Source: Fratercula arctica (Eukaryota; Chordata; Aves; Charadriiformes; Alcidae). Taken from it: DNA of 64,000 nucleotides. The notes under the pieces are model-generated. The model had not been told where the DNA came from, searched no databases, and saw only the letters and a program-made list of their open reading frames with translations. Positions 60,901-64,000 of this stretch are shown one piece after another. The position numbers and the translations under genes were made by a program. The stretch's first letter is position 1. Every line of letters begins with the position of its first letter. The stretch spans positions 3,038,001-3,102,000 of the forward strand of contig CANTUZ010000001.1 in the NCBI GenBank assembly GCA_947846985.1. Direction: 5' to 3'.

Positions 60901-62938
60901 GCTCTTTGAATACCTACAGAATCCGACATGGAGGAGTCTGGATTTCGGAATAATGCCTGATCGTCTTGATACTTCTGTCTCCTGTTTTGTTGTGAGGATC
61001 TGGGGCGGCAAGAAGGAGCACTTTCAGCTTTTGATCGAATGGAAGGTCAATCTAGATGGGTTAAAGTACTTGGGCCAGCAGGTAACATAAAAACAGTTTT
61101 CCCTCAATTTTTTACTTAGGGAAACAAAACATCTAGATGAACAAATTTATAGAATGCTAAGAAAGGAAATTAGTGCATTTGAAGGATGTATTTTAAAGTT
61201 TGATTGCAGAGGTTCATGTTAGCTTACTTCAGAGCTTTAAATCTTGACTGGCTGAATGTTTTAAGCTACCATTGTTCACTGAGGCTCTTACATGATAGCA
61301 CTCAGTGCTTTAAATTGTAATGCCTCAATTCAAGAAAACAGCATTATGATTATACATATGGTTAAATGAACATAGATCATAATTGTTCTGTATATTACCA
61401 TTTTAATCCATTCTCATAATTGTGACATCCCATCAGAGATCTTCAGTCCAAGGAGCTTACTGCATAAGATCTGTTTTAATTCTGGTATTTGTCTCTTACT
61501 AGTAGCCTTTTGAAAAAGGTGAAGTGTGAGGTGTTTTCTGTATTGTGGAGCTTATAATAAAAGGGTCTCAAAAAGAAACCCATGTCATGTAAGTAATAAA
61601 AATAATGCTACCAAAAATATGGTAGCTCTTGAATCAAATAGATTGTTCTAATTCCACTGGGCCCTTTTTCACTGATTAACTGATAGGATCTATTTAGAAT
61701 AGCTCATAGTATATTTCTCATGTTTAAACGAAAAGATATTTTTTTTAAATTGGGGTGTTTCAAAGCCTGTGAAGAAAGCTTTATAGGGGATGACTGCTCT
61801 AGCTTCACATGGTGCATTGATCCTGGCCAGCACCCCCTGCACTGGTGGGCTGGGAGAGAGTCAGAGGAGCAAAAATATGGAAAAAAACTCGTGGGTTGAG
61901 ATAAAGACAGTTTAATAACTTAAAGAAAAAAAAAAAAATTAAAAATAAAAAAGGGAGGGGAGAGGGAAGAACAACACATAAGTGATGCAAAGGTAGTCAT
62001 TCACCACCTCCCACCAGCAGACTTATGCCCAGCCAGTCCCCGAGCAACAGCTGCTTTGCAAAGACTGACCCCTGTTTTTTCACCACTAAGCACGATGTGA
62101 TACGGTATGGAATATCCCTTCGGTCATTTTGGGTCAGCTGTCACAGCTCTGTCCCCTCCCAAGCTTTTGCCCACCCCCAGCCCTCCTCGCTGCGGGGGCA
62201 GAGTGAGAAACAGAGGAGACCTTGATGCTGTGCAAGCACTGCTCAGCAATAGCTAAAACACTGGTGTGGTACCAACACTGTTTTAGTCACAGATCTAAAA
62301 CATAGCACCATATGGGCTGCTATGAAGAAAATTAACTCCATCGCTGCCAGACCCAGTACCCTTCAGCGTAGCTTTTTTCCATTTTTTACTGGACAAATGA
62401 AATGACTCCCTAAAGAATATTCTCTAGTGCATGATTTTATTTGAAATAGTGTTCTTTACATTAATAGCAGGATATTAGCTACAATACTGAACACTAATTT
62501 TGTATCTACTGTGACCACAAAAGCCTAATCTTGAATATCATTTTAGGTAATAATCGTGTGAAAGCTAATTACTCTTGAAACTTATCTCTTTGATTGGTTT
62601 CCTGGTCTCTTAGTTGTTTTTGTCAGCTGGGAATGCAACCACAGGAAAGATGCTCTGGCCTGTGTTTCTGCTTTCAAGGAAGAATGGCTGAACATACTCA
62701 GTGACTGTTGTTAAAGCTGGGAAGCAAATGCATTTTCTATGGTTAAATTCAGTTTTCTCTTAGGTGCTGAAAAACCACATTTGACTATCAGAGGGTGCTC
62801 GTTTGCAGTGTAAAATCACAGTAAGGTGACTGTAAAACGATTTGCTTTCTTCTCTTCTTACAGATACACGCAAGAAACCCAAATGAGATTATTTTTGGTC
62901 TCAATGATGGTTATTACGGAGCTTCATTTGAACAGAAG
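39916..62938 (+). CDS. UVRAG: UVRAG, UV radiation resistance-associated gene (coding exons 1-5; 3' part outside window)
   Basis: UVRAG binds Beclin 1 and VPS34/VPS15 in PI3-kinase complex II, promotes autophagosome and endosome maturation through HOPS, and has DNA-repair roles. Five exons are visible: 39916-39996, 57085-57202, 58565-58599, 60920-61081 and 62864-62938. They join to exactly 157 codons with consistent phases and GT/AG borders. Residues 1-27 form a short Ala/Pro N-terminus. From about residue 11 onward the product matches the UVRAG C2 domain, with blocks [76 protein letters not shown] and [13 protein letters not shown]. The coiled coil that binds Beclin 1 and the C-terminal region lie beyond the window. 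The human N-terminus is about 12 residues longer and richer in proline. The ATG at 39916 is the first in-frame ATG and has A at -3; the frame stays open upstream to about 39823 without another ATG. Confidence 0.97.
40056..40690. repeat. G-rich minisatellite at the start of UVRAG intron 1
   Basis: About 630 bp of imperfect units of roughly 35-40 bp built on TGAGGTGAAGGGGGGT alternating with CCTGAGGTGTGGGGTGCCC. It begins about 60 bp after the exon 1 donor. The unit is unrelated to that of the upstream minisatellite, although both are G-rich on the + strand. It would be transcribed early in UVRAG pre-mRNA. Confidence 0.9.
43315..43357. repeat. Perfect 15-bp-stem hairpin in UVRAG intron 1
   Basis: Arm ATGCTGAAATTGATA at 43317-43331, loop of 9 nt, and its exact reverse complement at 43341-43355. 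One mismatch further out a T-A pair follows (43315/43357). Not part of a CR1 or LTR copy that I recognise. Confidence 0.75.
46464..46486. repeat. C-rich tract in UVRAG intron 1
   Basis: CCCCGCCCCCCCCACCCCC-type run; G-rich on the template strand. Low-complexity sequence. Confidence 0.55.
50493..50630 (+). mobile_element. CR1 LINE 3' fragment in UVRAG intron 1
   Basis: About 138 bp from AAAGTGTTCAAGGCCAGGTT to CATTCTATGAATCTATGAT. Sense to UVRAG. Confidence 0.9.
53418..53848 (-). mobile_element. CR1 LINE, 3' part, in UVRAG intron 1
   Basis: About 430 bp, reversed tail AGAATCATAAATCACAGAAT. Antisense to UVRAG, 2.8 kb from the sense copy at 50,493. The minus-strand ORF2 end is partly open ([24 protein letters not shown]). 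Confidence 0.92.
56270..56292. repeat. G-run with quadruplex potential in UVRAG intron 1
   Basis: Tracts of 7, 2, 8 and 3 Gs separated by single A residues on the transcribed + strand, about 0.8 kb before exon 2. The longer tracts could supply two G-stacks each, so a three-tier quadruplex is possible. Confidence 0.6.
57085..57202 (+). CDS. UVRAG: UVRAG coding exon 2
   Basis: Preceded by a T-rich tract and TTTTTAG, followed by GTAAGC; 118 nt, phase 0 to phase 1. Encodes [20 protein letters not shown] followed by [19 protein letters not shown], the first strands of the C2 domain. Differences from human are conservative except around NKNGYR and DNA, both predicted loops. Confidence 0.97.
58565..58599 (+). 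CDS. UVRAG: UVRAG coding exon 3 (35-nt mini-exon)
   Basis: Bounded by TCTTTAG and GTAAGT; 35 nt, phase 1 to phase 0. Encodes (E)[11 protein letters not shown]. Too short for ORF-based detection, but the phases fit both neighbours and the peptide matches human UVRAG with a single K/R change. Confidence 0.95.
60920..61081 (+). CDS. UVRAG: UVRAG coding exon 4
   Basis: Bounded by TACCTACAG and the weaker donor GTAACA; 162 nt, phase 0 to phase 0. Encodes [20 protein letters not shown], then [20 protein letters not shown] and [14 protein letters not shown], the core of the C2 domain. Near-identical to mammals apart from the KKEHF loop. Confidence 0.97.
61808..62360 (-). mobile_element. LTR copy in UVRAG intron 4 (same superfamily as the 11295 copy)
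   Basis: Shares with the copy at 11295-12012 a block around 62105-62140 (GGTATGGAATATCCC... GGTCATTTTGGGTCAGCTGTC in part) and has, on the minus strand, the family hallmark GAGTTAATTTTCTTCATAG. The minus-strand segment CTGTCTTTATCTCAACCCAC is near 61,893-61,912. A 5-bp repeat CTTCA flanks the proposed limits (61803-61807, 62361-62365), but the ends are not exact TG...CA, so they are either mutated or placed slightly wrong. Confidence 0.7.
62864..62938 (+). CDS. UVRAG: UVRAG coding exon 5
   Basis: Bounded by TTCTTACAG and GTAAGG; 75 nt, phase 0 to phase 0. Encodes [20 protein letters not shown] then SFEQK. The next exon (GYSNAQK in mammals) was not found before the window end, so it lies downstream. 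Confidence 0.96.
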
Positions 62939-63548
62939 GTAAGGGTAACTCATATTTGTTCTGACTTGTTAGTACGGGTGACAAGCTGAAATTCAACTTC
63001 TAAAGTTAAGTTTTCACACTTGGATGCTCAGAACATTAAAATGCTCAGTTTTGAGAAGGAATACTTTTTTGACATGACAGATAAGAACTGTTATCTCGCC
63101 TCTATTGCATGGACATCTGAGCTGTTCTGGGAAGACTTAAAGCATAGCATTTTAAGTCCAAAAAAAAAAAAAAAGCCTGGTTACTGAAAATAAGCCTTGA
63201 CTTCATTCTTTGAGACACACTTTGTTCAAATGTTGAACATTTTGAAAATGGTGTGGCTGTTAAGACTCATTTTAATGGCAAATATAAAAGTACGCTAAGT
63301 TTTGGTTCTCACTCTTAAAACCAGAATTTGTAGCTTCTGAATTGGAAGCTATTTATTTCCTTTGTGTCACAACTGTTTCACCCCATGGTTTTTTTCCAAA
63401 GGCTTCACTGTAGTATTTGTCCTTGTTCAGCCAATATTGTGATTGCAGCAAATGTCAGTGATGAAAAGTTTAAACTTACCTATTGTAAATAGCACAGCTG
63501 ACAGGGTGATTTTTAAACCCAAATTGCTGGTGGCAATACTGGAGTATA

Positions 63549-64000
63549 GAATTGTAGAATCATAGAATGGTTTGGGTTGGAAAGGACCTGAAAGATCATC
63601 CAGTTCCAACCCCCTGCCCTGGGCAGGGACACCTCCCACCAGCCCAGGTTGCTCCAAGCCCTGTCCAACCTGGCCTTGAACCCCTCCAGGGATGGGGCAG
63701 CCACAGCTTCTCTGGGCAACCTTGGCCAGGGGCTCACCCCCCTCAGAGTAAAGAATTTCTTCCTGAGGTCTAACCTAAACCTCCCCTCTTTCAGTTTAAA
63801 ACCATTCCCCCTCGTCCTATGGCTCCCCTCCCTCATCCAGAGTCCCTCCCCAGCTTTCCTGGAGCCCCTTGAGGGACTGGAAGGGGCTCCAAGGTCTCTG
63901 CAGAGCCTTCTCTTCTCCAGGCTGAACCCCCCCAGCTCTCTCAGCCTGTCCTCACAGCAGAGGGGCTCCAGCCCTCCCAGCATCTCCGGGGCCTCCTCTG
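63549..64000 (-). mobile_element. CR1 LINE, runs off the window end
   Basis: At least 450 bp on the minus strand, in UVRAG intron 5, 610 bp after exon 5. The ORF2 C-terminal frame is open for 156 codons ([48 protein letters not shown]), so this copy is little decayed. It continues past base 64,000. Confidence 0.93.

Larger units (their letters stand above)
57203..63548 (+). other. UVRAG: UVRAG introns 2-4 and start of intron 5 (57203-58564, 58600-60919, 61082-62863, 62939-63548)
   Basis: Introns 2 and 3 are unique sequence. A 116-codon open frame at 58,930-59,280 in intron 3 is not supported as coding. Intron 4 carries the LTR copy at 61,808. Intron 5 is unique until the CR1 copy at 63,549. 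Confidence 0.85.

Noticed and set aside
1..64000. tRNA, rRNA, and bacterial-type operons or terminators
   Set aside because: None recognised; the sequence is a vertebrate nuclear genome with spliced genes.

Overview
The window is a piece of an avian nuclear genome. The evidence is dense, 5'-truncated CR1 LINE copies carrying the bird-type ATTCTATG tail, ERVL-like solo LTRs in the orientation-specific form that starts TGTCCTGGTTT, and spliced vertebrate exons with canonical GT/AG borders. The species cannot be fixed from the sequence alone. It holds two protein-coding genes, both on the + strand and both running off the window: the 3' seven coding exons of DGAT2 and the first five coding exons of UVRAG. 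The same pair sits in the same order and orientation in human 11q13, so this is a conserved synteny block.

Layout. 1-7,261: DGAT2 intron 1, rich in CR1. 7,262-22,665: DGAT2 coding exons 2-8 (345 residues visible), with a 7.9-kb intron that contains a solo LTR. 22,666-~23,940: DGAT2 3'UTR with two candidate poly(A) signals. ~23,950-39,300: intergenic, with CR1 copies, a solo LTR with a perfect 5-bp target duplication, two weak minus-strand open stretches that may be gene relics, a purine tract, and a G-rich minisatellite of more than 1 kb. 39,310-40,060: CpG island, UVRAG promoter and first exon. 40,060-40,690: a second, unrelated G-rich minisatellite just inside UVRAG intron 1. 39,997-57,084: the 17-kb UVRAG intron 1, mostly unique AT-rich sequence. 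57,085-62,938: UVRAG exons 2-5, with an LTR fragment in intron 4. 63,549-64,000: a CR1 copy cut by the window end.

Function. DGAT2 is the ER and lipid-droplet acyltransferase that makes triacylglycerol. UVRAG is the Beclin-1 partner in the class III PI3-kinase complex used in autophagosome maturation and endosomal traffic. They do not form one pathway here, although lipid storage and autophagic lipid turnover are physiologically linked.

The observations most worth following up are: a 14-codon upstream ORF that ends 2 nt before the UVRAG start; two CACGTG E-boxes (one fused to a perfect TGACGTCA) in the UVRAG promoter, as expected for TFEB/CLEAR-type control; the UVRAG promoter lying between two different G-rich minisatellites; a UVRAG N-terminus lacking most of the proline-rich stretch; a 9-nt-shorter DGAT2 exon 2; and a perfect 15-bp-stem hairpin in UVRAG intron 1. 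I found no convincing new multi-gene system; the window is otherwise ordinary avian euchromatin.
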